Shown here in pieces: positions 35,365-46,680 of a stretch of DNA of 64,000 nucleotides. The stretch comes from Prorocentrum cordatum. Taxonomy: Eukaryota > Sar > Dinophyceae > Prorocentrales > Prorocentraceae. The position numbers were made by a program, and so were the translations under genes. The stretch lies in assembly GCA_963575745.1 (NCBI GenBank), contig CAUYUJ010014615.1, forward strand, positions 28,501 through 92,500, in the 5' to 3' direction. The notes below the pieces were generated by a model. The model worked only from the letters and a program-made list of their open reading frames with translations, was not told where the DNA came from and did no database searches. Positions within the stretch are counted from its first letter, which is position 1. Every line of letters begins with the position of its first letter.

Positions 35365-36095
35365 TGATGTTAACGGAGAGTCGGACGAGAGCCCCATCTT
35401 GAACAAGAGCAGTTCTCCCATGAAAACACGAATGCGCGCGGCGCTGAGTCGAGAGCCACATTTTTGAAAACGACTAGTGCTTCATGTTTGAACCTGTTGC
35501 GAGCTGTTGACACACTTACGCGGCGGTTAGACGAGTGTCCCACTTTAAAAGTAACCGCCTTCCATGAGAGTCAAGCGATTGCAGGCTGTTGTGACGCGTG
35601 TGCGTAGCGCTGAGGCGAGAGACCTATTTTTTTGAAACAACCCCCCTTCCATCCTGAAACATGGTGCAAACTGCTACGGCGATTGAAGATTGCTTCCCCT
35701 TCCATCCCTGAAGTTGCTGCAAGCCTTTAGTACAAATGTGCGCGGCGCTGAGGCGAGAGCCACATGATGAAAACAAGCCCCTCTATGGTTGAGATTGTGG
35801 CAACTTTGAGAACGGGCGTGCGTGGCGTTAAGGTGAGAGCCATGCTTTGAACACCACCCCGTCCATGCTGGAAACACTGGCAAACCTGGAAACGGGTGTG
35901 CGTGGCGTTCAGGCGAGAGTCACATGTGGACCCACCCCATCCAACCTTGAAGTTGCTGCAAAGAGCCAAGAAGAGTGTGAGCGGCGCCAGGCGAGAGCCC
36001 CATTTTGAACAGCGGCCCTCCATCCTTGAAGCTTCTATACATTTCCACGACGGGTGTGCGCGGCACTAAGGCGGGAGCCATATGTTGAACAAAAG
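35365..36095 (+). repeat. Degenerate 80-bp tandem repeat
   Basis: A block like GCGCGGCGCTGAGGCGAGAG followed by CCACATTTTGAA recurs about nine times, near 35370, 35435, 35520, 35608, 35740, 35820, 35900, 35978 and 36055. The usual spacing is about 80 bp. The array has lower GC than its surroundings and strong divergence between copies. Confidence 0.7.
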
Positions 36096-36259
36096 GACTC
36101 CCTTGCAAATTCCATGCTCCACAAGCATTCCGGTCAGGAAGTTTCAGGCGAAACGAGACAGGGGGAGCCGAAGGCGGGAGGAGTAGCCAGGCAGGGTGAC
36201 GCAAGGATGAGGCCAGAGGAGGTGGAGGAAGGAGAGCGAGGACGCAGGAAGAAGAGGAA

Positions 36260-36458
36260 GATAACAGGAATGACGATAGTGGTGATGACGGTTATGGTCA
36301 TTGTGATGAGGACGGGGAGGATGATGGTGGTGATGGTAATTGTGATGGCGATGACGATATGATTGTAATGATGGTGATGATGGATATGGAGGTGAAGAAG
36401 AAACTGATGTTGATGATGATAATCACGCTGAATATGATGATATTTATGATGGTGATGC

Positions 36459-36505
<47 letters not shown>

Positions 36506-36895
36506 ACGGAGATAATGATGTTGATGATGGTGCAGATGATGATGATGATGATGATGATGATGACGATGATGATGCTGATCGTGATGATCGTAATAGTTAT
36601 AGTTATGCTGATGAGTATGAAGATCAGGACGAGGATGCTGATGATCAGGAGGAGAATGGTGATGGTGATGGTGATGGTGATTGTGGTGGTCATGGTGGTG
36701 GTCATGATGATGATTACAGTATGATGATGATGATGTTGGCGGTGATGATAATGATGATGACGGCGATGATGATGATGCGAATGATGATGATGTTGCTGAT
36801 GATGATGCTGATGTTGATGATGGTGACGTCGATGGCGATGACGACGGGGACGACGGTGATGTTGGTGATGGTAATGACAATGACAATGTACAAGA
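36260..36895 (+). repeat. GAT/GGT repeat domain
   Basis: Degenerate GATGATGGTGAT-type triplets for more than 600 bp, with short pure (GAT)n at 36458-36502 and 36530-36575. Confidence 0.9.
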
Positions 36896-37545
36896 GGAGG
36901 GATGAGGGACGAGTTACGTTGAAGGAGGGGGCGGAGCGGGGATGAGGAGAACGACGGTTCGAAACTCATCAATCGATGCGCGTTCCGAGGATGACCTGTG
37001 TGTTTGTTGTTGTGCTGTGGGCACCCCACAGGACGTGTAGTTGTCGTTGGGCCAGTTTGGCGACGCGCGGCACGCTGTTTGGGCAACTGGCGCAGTGTGG
37101 CCTGACAGGCCTCGATCCGGCGGCGAGCTCTGCGGATCGGCTCGGCCCTGCACGGGGCGTGGAGCCGTTTGGGTTCGCAATTCTGTGTGCTCTACCGCTC
37201 CGGCACCGGAGCTGGCATGCAGACCGCCTTGCCTTGCCTTGTCTTGCCTTACATCTAGAACTTAGAGAAAAACTGATGCTTGATAGGTGGCGTTCTGATC
37301 GCGCCCACCCACCCAGCCCATTTATCAAGCTCGGTACACTTTTTTGTGTCTCGGACTTCAGCTTTGGCAAAGATGCGGAAGAACACGGAACTTGTTGCGA
37401 TGATTCATCTGTTTTTTCCTCAGCTTTCTCAGAGTATAGTCCACGCTAAGAGGGCGCAACCCACGGCCAGAGCACTTTGCCGACGGTGATAGGCTCACAG
37501 GGGGGAGATCTCGTTTCGGGCACGAGGGGGCGACTGGAGGGCGGG
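36896..37545. other. Intron sequence with no gene recognised
   Basis: Non-repetitive, with open frames on both strands but nothing that I recognise. Confidence 0.4.
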
Positions 37546-37650
37546 AGGGAGCGAGGCGTGAGGCGGAGAGGACAACGGACAGAGAGAGCGAGAGAGAGGG
37601 GGACAGAGAGAGAGAGAGAGTGAGAGGGAGAGAGTGGGAGAAAGAAGAAC
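37546..37650 (+). repeat. (GA)n-rich tract
   Basis: GAGAGAGAG and GGGAG runs. Confidence 0.85.
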
Positions 37651-37754
37651 CAACATGAGATGAAGTCCGGCTTCGAACAAAGACAAGCACTGCTTCGTCA
37701 ATTAAGGAGTCACGACCAGAGCCCTCGACGCATTCTTTTCTCTGGAATCTCGAG

Positions 37755-37920
37755 CCCCGACATCAGGCAGGCATTGGCTGAGGCTAAATCGGTCCAGCGC
37801 GTCCGGAAACGCTCGGAGAACGTTCTGGAGCGCCCTGAAATGGGGCAGGATTCATTCTCCAAACGTGCCAGATCTCAGAGATTCCAGATACATCTGCGTC
37901 CACACATATCTTCGTCCTGG
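37755..37920 (+). repeat. Dispersed repeat DR1, copy 3
   Basis: CATCAGGCAGGCATTGGCTG, AATCGGTCCAGCGCGTCC and TCAGAGATTCCAGATACATC match the copy at 16688. The central GGCCGCGGCG block is replaced. Confidence 0.5.
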
Positions 37921-38755
37921 ATTCATCCTATGGCATGCCGGAGAGCAAAACAAGAAGGCCCGCCAGTCCTGGGCGAGCGCGAGCTGTGCGGAGAGGCATT
38001 GGACAGGCCCCCGCCATGCGCTCTCAGGGAGCATCTTCGGTTCAGCTTGACAGTTTGCACGAATCGCCGAGCGGGCTTGAAGGGGGGTAACACCTCCTCA
38101 GCTTGCTCGGCAACTGCTTGCGCAGCATCGCGGCGATGTCGGGGGCACAGTGCGGCCGACGCGCGCGCCAGGCGGAAGAACCAGGGCTAGGGAAGCGGCC
38201 TCCATGCCGCACCTTCCAGAGACAGCCTCACCCGCCCGCGGGGATCTGCGCCAACGGCTATGCTTCCGCATCCGCCTCCTCTGGCTCTCTCTGGGCCCCC
38301 GGGCGTTTCGAGAGACCTCTTGAGGAGCTCCAAGAAGGACTTCCGGGGTGCGGGACGAGGGGGGCGGCCTTCGAGGCAGGGGCCCCTCAGAAAGGGGCCA
38401 GCCCCTTCTCACAGAAAGTTCTTCTTCGAAGGCTTCCTAGAAGGCAAGGCGGCTTCTAAAGCTCGGGCTGCTTTTTGAGAAGGCCACCCCCCGCGTCCCG
38501 CCCTCTTCTGGACGCTGCCGACGGGTTTCACGAAGTGGTGGGCGAGGTACATACCAAGGGTATGGAGGCAAGCTCTGGTCTTGACCCCAATCTTCGCCTG
38601 GCTCACGTTTCACTCTCAACGCTCACATTGAGGGGGATCTTGGCTCTGCAGAGCTGCCCATCGCCATTGGACAAGGTACCTAGTCCAGCCCTATCCCCGA
38701 ATGGCGCATGCATCCACGAGGGCCCCTCTCCCCCCTTTCCCTCGTGCCCCTCCCC
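37921..38755. other. Intron sequence with no gene recognised
   Basis: Contains short AAGG/TTCT-rich near-repeats at 38380-38470. No gene. Confidence 0.4.
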
Positions 38756-38955
38756 GTCCTGCTCTTTCTCCTCCTCTCTCCTCCTCCTCCTCCTCCTCCT
38801 CCTTTTCCTCCTCCTCCTCCTTCTTTTCCTCCTCCTTCTTTTCCTCCTCCTCCTTTTCCTCCTCCTCCTCCTCCTCCTCCTCCTCCTCCTCCTCTTTCTC
38901 CTCTTTCTCCTCCTCCTCCTCCTCCTCCTCCTTCTCCTCTTTCTCCTCCTCCTCC
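38756..38955 (+). repeat. TCC/TTC repeat tract
   Basis: (TCC)n with TTTCC interruptions for about 200 bp, ending just before the retrotransposon ORF1 region. Confidence 0.9.
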
Positions 38956-39047
38956 GTAGCTATTCTTGCTCAAGCCATTTTGCCTGCGGGCGGGCGCCAT
39001 AGCCCCCACGCCAGCTGCCCGTTCGCTGCGGGCGCTCTTGCTGCATC

Positions 39048-39800
39048 ATGGAGCGTAGGTCGCGCTCCCCAGCCTGGCAGCGCCGTGCGCGGCGGCAGCG
39101 AGCGCAGGTGCGGTCCGCCTTGCGTTTCGCAGCCGCCCGCGCCACCCTGGTTGGGCACCACGGCGAACGCCCTAGTGCTGCCATCATCGGCATCGGCGCT
39201 GGCATGGCGACGCCGCCCTGGCAGACACCTGCAAGGCAACAGTGGGCGTGCGCGGCCACCCGCGTCTGCGGGTTTCGGACAAATTTCGGATCCCGCACCA
39301 CCTGCTACAAGGGCGGCCGTGACAAGTTTGGGGGGCAGCAAAAGGTCGACGACTCTGCCTCCAGCAGGCCGCCCTCGTCTCGGTCGGCTTTTGCTGGCCG
39401 CCGCCACCGCGCTGCACCTGGGGACGCTGGGCCCTCTCCAGCGACCAGCGCCGCTGAGCCTGCGGTCAGCCCCGCGCTCCAACGAGCGCGCCAGGGACTG
39501 CAAGCCCTGCGCAACCTGCAGCACGGCGATGACCACCCACTGGTCGCAACAGCTCGGGAGGACCTCGCGCGGATCGAGGCGGAGGAAGGCAAGGCCCAGC
39601 CTCCCGAGGTGCTTCTGTGCATCCTCCAGAAGCGCCGCGACGACGCCAAGGCCAACCTCGGCCAGACCACCGAGGCCTTGGCGGCTGCGACGGCCGAGGT
39701 CCAGCGCCTCACCAGCCTGCAGGCCCAGCATGAGGCAAAGGTGGCCAACATCGAGACCGAGATGGCGGACGCGCGCCGCGCCGTGGCGGCCACGGCGTAG
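39048..39800 (+). pseudogene. Retrotransposon ORF1: zinc finger and coiled coil
   Basis: The frame gives 250 residues. Residues about 65-90 read WACAATRVCGFRTNFGSRTT followed by CYKGG, which resembles a RanBP2-type finger (W-x-C...C...N...R...C..C) with the last Cys lost. Residues about 140-248 are a long heptad-like region (ARIEAEEGKAQ, KRRDDAKANLGQTTEALAAA, AQHEAKVANIETEMADARRA), as expected for the trimerising RNA-binding ORF1 protein. The frame ends at a TAG and continues open in the same frame to 40247, with LLEAINSQVLAIGASFPAQ and an Ala/Pro-rich tail. A single nonsense mutation has therefore probably cut the original protein. Confidence 0.6.
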
Positions 39801-40199
39801 GCCCCCGCGGGTGCCCTGGCTGGTCTCGCCACCGCGCTGGTCGGTCTCCAGGCGCCCCTCGGCAGTGCCCAGTCCACGTTGGCCAACGGCCAGGGGGTCC
39901 AGCTGCTGGAGGCCATCAACAGCCAGGTCCTGGCTATAGGCGCATCCTTCCCTGCCCAGGCCTTGCAGGGAGCCCTCGGTCCGCTTGGCGCTGCCACGTC
40001 GGCTAACCCAGCCGCTGGCGCTGCCGCCGCACCTGGGCACCCGCCAGCGCCTGTCGGGCCAGGCCCCCCCCGCGGCTGGAGCCGTTGCCACGGCGCCCGC
40101 CGCCGCTGGAGACGCTGCGCTGCGAGCTGGAGCTGCTTTTCGTCCCTCAGGGGACACCGCTGCCAGCCATTGGGGGAACGCATGAGGGATGGACGACTA

Positions 40200-40975
40200 G
40201 GCGACGTGGGCGACGGAGAGCAGCTCGGAAAGATGCTCTACTTGTGACATACAACGGCTCTTCCTGGGGATCGTGCCATGAATTTTCGACTGCGTGTGAT
40301 GCTTCGGTTTTGGCTGTCGCTGCACAAGAGCTACGTATTGATGGGGGCGGGGTTCTACGTGCACAGGGGCGGGCAGCTCGATCCGGATGGCACGCCATTA
40401 TCTCGCCTTGCCGCCGCCGTGAGTCAGAACGGCCTTCCGCTGGGGTTGGAATCGTCGTTCGGCGGCATGTCAGTGTCACAGCATTGCCAGGTCTCGGTGC
40501 TGCAGGTTCTTGAGCGGTGGCGCCGGACTCATGTGTGGCGCGCCGCGTAGGCTTTGGCATCAAATGTGGCCTGGTGCTGGTATCTGCTTACTTCGAGGTT
40601 GGCCAGTGGCCACAGCGAACGCCAGCAGGTTATACAGTGTTGCGCAGGTACTTCGCGGTTGGAATCGTCCGTTCGTCATGGGTGCATGGCCCGAAGGATC
40701 TGGAGGACGTCGGCTACCTGGACCGCGTCCCCGCGCAAGCTGTTGCTCAGTCTCGGGATCGGGGCATCACGGCGGGGACATGTCGGAGCGCGAAGGGCAA
40801 CGATTCCAACGTCGACTTTTTGCTGGTAAGCATGTCCTTGGCTGGGTCGCCCCCATGCATCGAGGCCTGCGCCTGGCTGGCCCGCGGCTCCGCGTTATCC
40901 TACGATGGCCGCGCTCGCAGCGCGGGCCAAGGAGGTCAAGTTCGCGGCATTGGCTGGGCCTCGCGCTTGTCCTAA
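40200..40975 (+). pseudogene. Retrotransposon APE-type endonuclease domain, frameshifted
   Basis: In one frame 40236-40500 reads TYNGSSWGSCHEFSTACDAS, VLAVAAQELRIDGGG (with the metal-binding Glu) and GVGIVVRRHVSV. This is the N-terminal half of an exonuclease-endonuclease-phosphatase domain. A second frame then gives LVSAYFEVGQWPQRT, PKDLEDVGYLDRV and SNVDFLLVS, the C-terminal half. RPFVMGAW in a third frame marks where a GDWN-type motif should be, so a frameshift near 40680 has destroyed it. The domain would nick target DNA in an active element. Confidence 0.65.
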
Positions 40976-41560
40976 GCAATAGCCTCTTGAGGACGAGGTT
41001 CTGATTGCCGACGCTGATCATGCGGACACCATCGAGGCGGACGTCGCTCACGGTGGTGATGCGCCCCCAGCCGAGGCCCAGGTGAGGCTGGATGGACTCT
41101 GCGCTGTTTTCGTTGACCCCGTTGAGCAAGAGCTGGTGCAGGCCCATGGCCCCGGGCAGGAATCGTCTCCTTATCCGAGAAGGGCTGCCCGCGTCGAGTG
41201 CCGCCTGCGACGGGCAGGAGGTCCACCTGCAGGCCCGCGTCCCGCGGCCCCTCCCGACGCGCGGCGAGATCGGCGACTGGCGCAGGCGGTGGCTGATTTT
41301 CTGCCACGGGATGGTGTGCGCCCTGGTGTTCTACAACGCCCTGAGCGGCTCGTCGCCGTCGGGGCGGAGCGTGGCCACGCGGACTCTGACTGTCGTCGGG
41401 TTGTGTCTCTGTTTCGTGGTGTCTTTCCTGCTGCTCGTCGTCTCCTGGGCGCAGATGAAGCTCGACGCGCGTCCTGGCGCGCAGCTCAGATGGAGTTTGG
41501 GTTGGCAGGTGATCGACGGCGCTCAAGCTGCCGAGCAGGGCTAGGGCGTCAGTTCGCAAA
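40976..41560 (+). other. Unassigned coding-like segment with two hydrophobic stretches
   Basis: One frame (41092-41544) reads GEIGDWRRRWLIFCHGMVCA and then TLTVVGLCLCFVVSFLLLVV, which look like two membrane helices. This is unlike the linker of a non-LTR element. It could be a captured exon or chance. I do not recognise it. Confidence 0.25.
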
Positions 41561-41947
41561 GCCCTGGTGTGCCAACGCGGCTACCAGGCTCCGTCGTCGC
41601 GGGCGTCAGATCGCAAAGTCCTGGCGCGCCATCGCGGCTGCCCGGCTCGGCGTCGCCACGCGGGCCCAAGCTCGGCAGCGGTCAGGGGGCGATGGGCGGC
41701 GCGCAGGTCGCGATGCCCGCTGGCCCGTCGTGCGTGGCGGGCCCCCGTCAAGGGGTCGCTGCTGGCGCGCGACGTGGGGGGCGCGCCGCTGCTGGTGGGG
41801 CAGAGCGGGCGGGGTCTGACCGCCGCGAGGGGCGGCGCGTTGGCCAGGGGAGGGCAGGGGGGAAGCTCTCTGAGCACCCCTAGCCTCTCCCCCCCCCCCC
41901 CACCACACACCCACCACCCCTCAAGGCAGGCGCAGCCGCGCGACCGC

Positions 41948-42660
41948 CCCATGGGCGACATCCTGTCGGGGGTGGACGAGGTCGGGCGCACGGGCCACGG
42001 CTCGAGTTCTGCCCTGCTTCTGTCGCCGCGCGTGCTTGGCGTCAGCCCGCGCGCTGCAGGGCCTGCCGTCGAGGTGCGTGGCTTACTTTCTGCTGGGCGC
42101 GGTGGAGGTGCTGACCTTGTCAGGGGAGGTGACGAGTGTGGCGTAGTGGTTCGTCGCGATGGGGACTGCCATCATAGCGCCCAAGTCTCGGAGCTGACCT
42201 TTGAAGGTCCTGCAGTGGAGGTGCGTGGCCTACTTGCTGCTGGACGCGGTGGGGGTGCTGACCTTGCCGGGGGAGGTGACGAGCGTTGCGCAGTGGTTAG
42301 TCGTGATGGGGACTGCCATCGCAGCGCCCACGTCTCAGAGCTGACCCTCGAAAGTCCTGCAGTCGAGGCGCGTGGCCTACTTGCTGCTGAACGCGGTGGG
42401 GGTGCTGACCTTGCCAGGGGAGGTGGCGAGCGTGGCGCAGTGGTTAGTCGAGTTGGAGGCTGCAGTCGCAGTGCGTGCGTCTCGGAGCCGTACCTTGGGT
42501 GCTATGGTGGTGGCGTATCTAGCGGTGGGGACTACGTCGAAAAGGATGTTGAGCTGCTTCACCCCATGGGCGATATCCAGTCGGAAGCGGACGAGGTGGC
42601 GCGCACGGGCTACAGCGCGGGGGCGGATCTGCTTTCGCCGCCGCAGGAGATGCGCAAGCG
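41948..42660 (+). repeat. 147-bp tandem repeat inside longer direct repeat
   Basis: Units start at 42062, 42209 and 42356 (CCTGC-GTCGAGG-GCGTGGC), exactly 147 bp apart, the third being partial. Flanks 41948-42030 and 42563-42650 are also alike (CCCCATGGGCGA-ATCC, GACGAGGT, GCGCACGGGC). 147 is a multiple of three, so a 444-codon frame (41567-42901) carries a 49-residue repeat. Confidence 0.8.
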
Positions 42661-43115
42661 GGAGCATGGCCAGGTCAACGACCACGACGACGGGCGCGCT
42701 GCTCAGCTTGCCACCAAAAACCTTGCGCGCGGAAGGGGGGCCGGCGGCGTCGGCGCATGGCCGATGGAAGCCCCTTGGAGGGTGAAAGAGGGGGTCCGCA
42801 ACAGGGGGTCTTCAATGGGGGCTGAATGGCCCATGTATGCTCAATGTATCGCTCATGTATGTGATCGGGTACGATTGGCATCCAATGCTGGCGGTCATTG
42901 ATGGCCAGTCATTCGTGCCCGCGCGTTGCTCGCGCGGGCACACGCGCCGTCCATCCATTATCGTTCATGCGTGCGGGCGTTCTTGCACATTGCGTGTGGG
43001 TCGGCGAAGTGGAGTGCAGGTGTGTCTTGATTGTGCGGTTGATGATCGCGTATGTTCCCAAAAGATGACTTCTCGGCCCCCAAGGCAGATTTGGAATGGG
43101 CCCCGCGATTCCCCC

Positions 43116-43338
43116 AAAATGTGAATTCACATTTTCCTTTTTCCCAACATGTGAATTCACATTTTCCTTTTCCCCAAACTGTGAATTCACATTCTGGCCC
43201 CTTTCATAAAGAATCCTACACAAAAATCCAAAATGTGAATTCACATTTTCCTTTTCCCAAAATGTGAATTTACATTTTCCTTTTTCCCAACATGTGAATT
43301 CACATTTTGCTTTTCCCCACAATGTGAATTCACATTTT
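43116..43338. repeat. Array of palindromes centred on GAATTC
   Basis: Seven copies of a palindrome of up to 20 bp (AAAATGTGAATTCACATTTT at its best) occur at 43116, 43148, 43178, 43230, 43259, 43291 and 43321. They are mostly separated by CCTTTTCCCCAA-type spacers at 29-32-bp intervals, with one 52-bp interval. The array is AT-rich within GC-rich DNA. Confidence 0.92.
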
Positions 43339-43889
43339 GCCCTGGCCTTCAAGATCCCCAAAACTGAGGCGCAGCGTTCCGCATGTCAGATTTGCTGGGC
43401 AGCTTTCGACACTCACCTGGCCGCTTTCGTGTGTTCCAGCTTTTTCTTTTTGCGCCCTTAGCGCACGTTGCCTTCGTCGCCTTTCCCGAGCCCCCCGCCC
43501 CCTTGCTTCCTTTCCCCTCGAGTCTCGCGCGCGGGCGCAGGCGGGGGGCTTCAATTAGTTCCCCCGCCGAGCTCGGCAATCGAGGATGCATCGCCCATTC
43601 ATGGCTTTACAAAAAATCATTGCCGGGACCCTGCGCCCGACCCCCACTTTCACCCTCCAAGCCCCCTCCCCAGTGCGGGGCGAAGGCGAAGGTGGCGCGG
43701 GGCGCCGCCGCCTGTGTGTGGGAGGGGCGCTGCCGTGAAGCTCCCCGCGGCCCTGCTGTTCCTCCTGCATTTCTTCCTGCTGTTCTACTTGCTCCTGAGG
43801 CCTACCGCGATTCCTGCCCGGCGGCGGGCCCGGGTGACGCGCGGACCGCGGTCCGAGAATCCGCGCATGCAGCGGCCGCCTGGCTCGGG

Positions 43890-45422
43890 TGCTTCGCCGG
43901 CGCGCAGGAGCGGAAGGCCATGCACCAGCGCCGCAAGGCCTTCTCGGACTGGGCGCATGGCTGCGAGGCGGGTCGCATCAAGCCGAGGTTCTCTTTCGCG
44001 AAGCCCCGCCGCACTCCCAGGTCGAGCGCCGCGGGATCCACGCGACGGCGGCGCAGCATGTGGCCGATGATCAGATGGATGGTTGGTGTAGGATTTGGTG
44101 GGCCTCGCCCGTGTCGAACTGCTCCACCTTGTCTCAGGTCGAGGGTGCAGGCCGCGGACGCCTTGCCTACGAGACTCGGCCCCTGGCGGACTTCGACGAC
44201 ACGTCTTTCAGGCAACTTCCAAAGGCCGCACTGCCTGCCCCTCGCATTGCCACAGTGCGCAGATCGGCGAAGAGCTTCCGCTGGACCACAGGACAGGGGG
44301 CAGTCAGGGTGGCACCGCGGTCATTGAGTAATCGTGAGCGACGAAGTGCTGTCTCTCCTCCTCTACATCATGTGGCTCGCTGAGCACTGGGAGCGTTGGC
44401 CCACGCATATGATGGCAGTGCACATTGTATTGTTGGCGAAGCCGCAAGGAGGCTGGCGCTCCAGTGCAATGCGTTTGCAGCCTACCGTGACTGGTCTCAG
44501 GTTCGGGCCCAACAGCTTCTTGAGTGGCTTCTTGAGCATGGCCGACCTTACTTCGCAATGGCGGCTGGCAAGACCACCTTGGGCGTTGCCTCGCGTGCCT
44601 TACTCCATGCTGCGGCTGGTCTAGCCGACGGGCTTGGAGTGGTCACCGCCATCGTGGATATCGAGAAATGCTTCGACCGCATTTCATGACCCATCTTGGT
44701 CGAGGCAGCTCGTAAGCATGGCTCCCCGCGTCAGTTGCAGGCTTGTGCCCTTGCCACGTATAGGGCGCCATGCAGATTGGTGTGGCTGCAGGCTGCGTCA
44801 TACTCGGTGGTTGTTGAGCAAGGAGTTCTACCTGGTTGTAAGTTTGCGATTGCCTTCGTTCAGCCTCTGATGATTTCTGCATTGGGTGAGTACCTAATCC
44901 AGGCTGGCACCGTCGCCAGTACCTGCGTTCGTACGTCGCACACGCTGCATGCATTCGCCGACGACCTTGCATCGCCGGGAGTTGCCCCGATGCATGTTCG
45001 GGAAGGGCAGGCGGCTGACATCGTTGGTATTATGTGCGATTCCCTGCAGGACTTGGGGCGCCCAGCCAGCGGTCAAGTCCAAGGCTTTGCTGGCGGCGCC
45101 TCGCGACCGCGCCGCCCCCCGCATCTCTCAGAGGCTCCGGAGGTTCGGTTTCCACGCCCTTTCCTGGCTTGAGGTCCTGGGCCTCGAGGCCGGTGCGGGA
45201 AAGCCTGTGCGCTCTAGAGTCTCGCGCCGCCTGGTGAAGGCCATGTCTAAGCGTGTCCGACACTTCCAGCGACTTCTGGACTTGGTTACTACATATCGGA
45301 GAGTGTCTCTGGGGGCCGCGCCACATGTTGTCCAGCGAATGACCAGGCAAGTCAAGATGGGTGGGTGCCACACCCGCTGGGGCATCGCACTGGGCCGCTT
45401 CTCGATTGGCACGGTCGCCTGA
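43890..45422 (+). pseudogene. Retrotransposon reverse transcriptase domain, frameshifted
   Basis: The domain must be read in three frames. 43920-44330 gives the pre-RT segment (RRKAFSDWAHG, DQMDGWCRIWWASP). 44334-44460 gives SDEVLSLLLYIMWLAEHW and VHIVLLAKPQGGWR (RT motifs 1-2). 44460-45110 gives VVTAIVDIEKCFDRIS (motif A, with both Asp), a TGA at 44687, EQGVLPGCKFAIAF (motif B) and HAFADDLA (motif C, the catalytic FADD). 45070-45420 gives VKSKALLAAPRDRAA, FGFHALSWLEVLGLEAGAG and KAMSKRVRHFQRLL (thumb region). Catalytic residues are intact, but one stop and at least two frameshifts make the gene dead. It is a LINE-type RT, related to but not the same kind as the minus-strand remnant at 20.7-22.4 kb. 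Confidence 0.78.
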
Positions 45423-46180
45423 ATCTCAGCTTGCTTGTGTCTCAGCGGTTGGGCCCAGTCACACTTGGGCCGTGATGGCGCACGCTCGCGGGGTCACTCA
45501 TCTGGACATGCAGAAGGCGTGGCGCACGCAGTTTCGAGTCACTGCAGCAGCACATCAAGCAGACAACTGGAGGCCAGCCACTGTGCCAGCAGGGGCTTTT
45601 GCACGGTCGTTGCCTGCGCTGGAGTGGACTTGCTCGTCTGCGTTTGCGGTTCGCACCAGGCCTGGTGAGCTATTGGATCTTCGTGCCACGTGGCCCTCGG
45701 TTGTGCGCAGGCTTGCCCTGCGGGACTTCGGGGCACCGGGCTGGCTTATGTGGTCTCAACGCCGAGATGCCATTCTTGAGATACCAGGGCCCAGTCACAA
45801 AGATCCCGCGGGCTGTTGGTTGGCGCCTATTCAGGACATGCTGCGCGCTGGGCAGACGGTGGAGCGCTGGCGTTTGGATCCTGTGGCCAAGGCGGCGATT
45901 CGCTCTGCAGTTATGGGGGTCATTTCTTGCAGCAACGGTTATTTGAGTAAGCTTATGCCACCTCCCTTCATTGTCGTCTGTGTTATAATGTTGCTGGGAC
46001 CGTGCACGATCGGCGCTGGCATTGTCCGTCGCTGGTGGAATTTCGAGAGCACGCTGTGGATGCTGAAGTACTTATTGGATATGGCCAGAGCCACCATACC
46101 TGGAGATAATTTCTACTCGGGGGCCTTATTCCCGAACTCTGGGTTGCCAGCAACGCCACCGCAGGATGACTCTGGACGGT
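45423..46180 (+). pseudogene. Retrotransposon region between RT and RNase H
   Basis: An uninterrupted frame reads LDMQKAWRTQFRVTAAAHQA, WRRLALRD-like sequence and FGAPGWLMWSQRRDAILEIP. It links RT to RNase H and has no catalytic motif. The long open frame that starts at 45361 continues through it to 47277. Confidence 0.55.
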
Positions 46181-46680
46181 GGCGCTACGACGAGGCTGCT
46201 CGAGGGAGGTCGTTCAGTGACCAATGTGTTGTCACTGGCGATGTATCCGCTGACGGATATTATGCGAAGCTTCTCCACTGGGACGCGGCTTTTAGATCTC
46301 GGTGGGGATTTGTGGTGGTTGGTGATTCTCGGTGCTGCGGAGTTGCTTGTGGGCCGCTGCCAGGCCCGCGCCGGACATCTGGCAGGGCAGAGCTGCACGC
46401 GATTCTTCAGGCGTTGACAGTTGGGGTGGCACCACTACGGATACATACCGACTACCAGCCGCTGGTCGACAGGCTGGCGCTCGACGAGACAACGTGGACT
46501 TATGGAGGCAATTGTTCCGCCGTATCGTTGGCCATGGAGGCGCCAGTTGTGCAGGAGATGAAGCACCCATTGTCTTCAAGTACGTCAAGGGGCACCGGGG
46601 GGGGTGACTGCGGGGAGAAGCGCTGCAATGACTTGGCGGACCTGGCTGCCAAGCGGGGGCGCGGACTTCGCGACGTCCCG
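46181..46680 (+). pseudogene. Retrotransposon RNase H domain, frameshifted
   Basis: The main frame has VVTGDVSADGYYAKLLHWD and WGFVVVGDS (first strand with catalytic Asp), TSGRAELHAILQAL (Glu helix), LRIHTDYQPLVDRLA (second Asp) and KRCNDLADLAAKRG (last Asp helix). The segment before this last helix, NVDLWRQLFRRI and IVFKYVKGHRGG, is in another frame (about 46490-46600). Two compensating frameshifts therefore interrupt the domain. All four catalytic acidic residues are still visible. RNase H would remove the RNA template in an active element. Confidence 0.72.

Noticed and set aside
38701-39939. 412-codon + frame overlapping retrotransposon ORF1
   Set aside because: Starts in a TCC tract and runs in a different frame from the coiled-coil ORF1. 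It is a GC-rich shadow.
43116-43338. CRISPR-like regular repeats
   Set aside because: The repeats are palindromes of 20 bp or less, with repeated (not unique) spacers, in a eukaryotic intron.
43731-43800. Hydrophobic stretch LPAALLFLLHFFLLFYLLL
   Set aside because: Isolated, in CTG/CTC-rich DNA next to the retrotransposon, with no splice-supported context.
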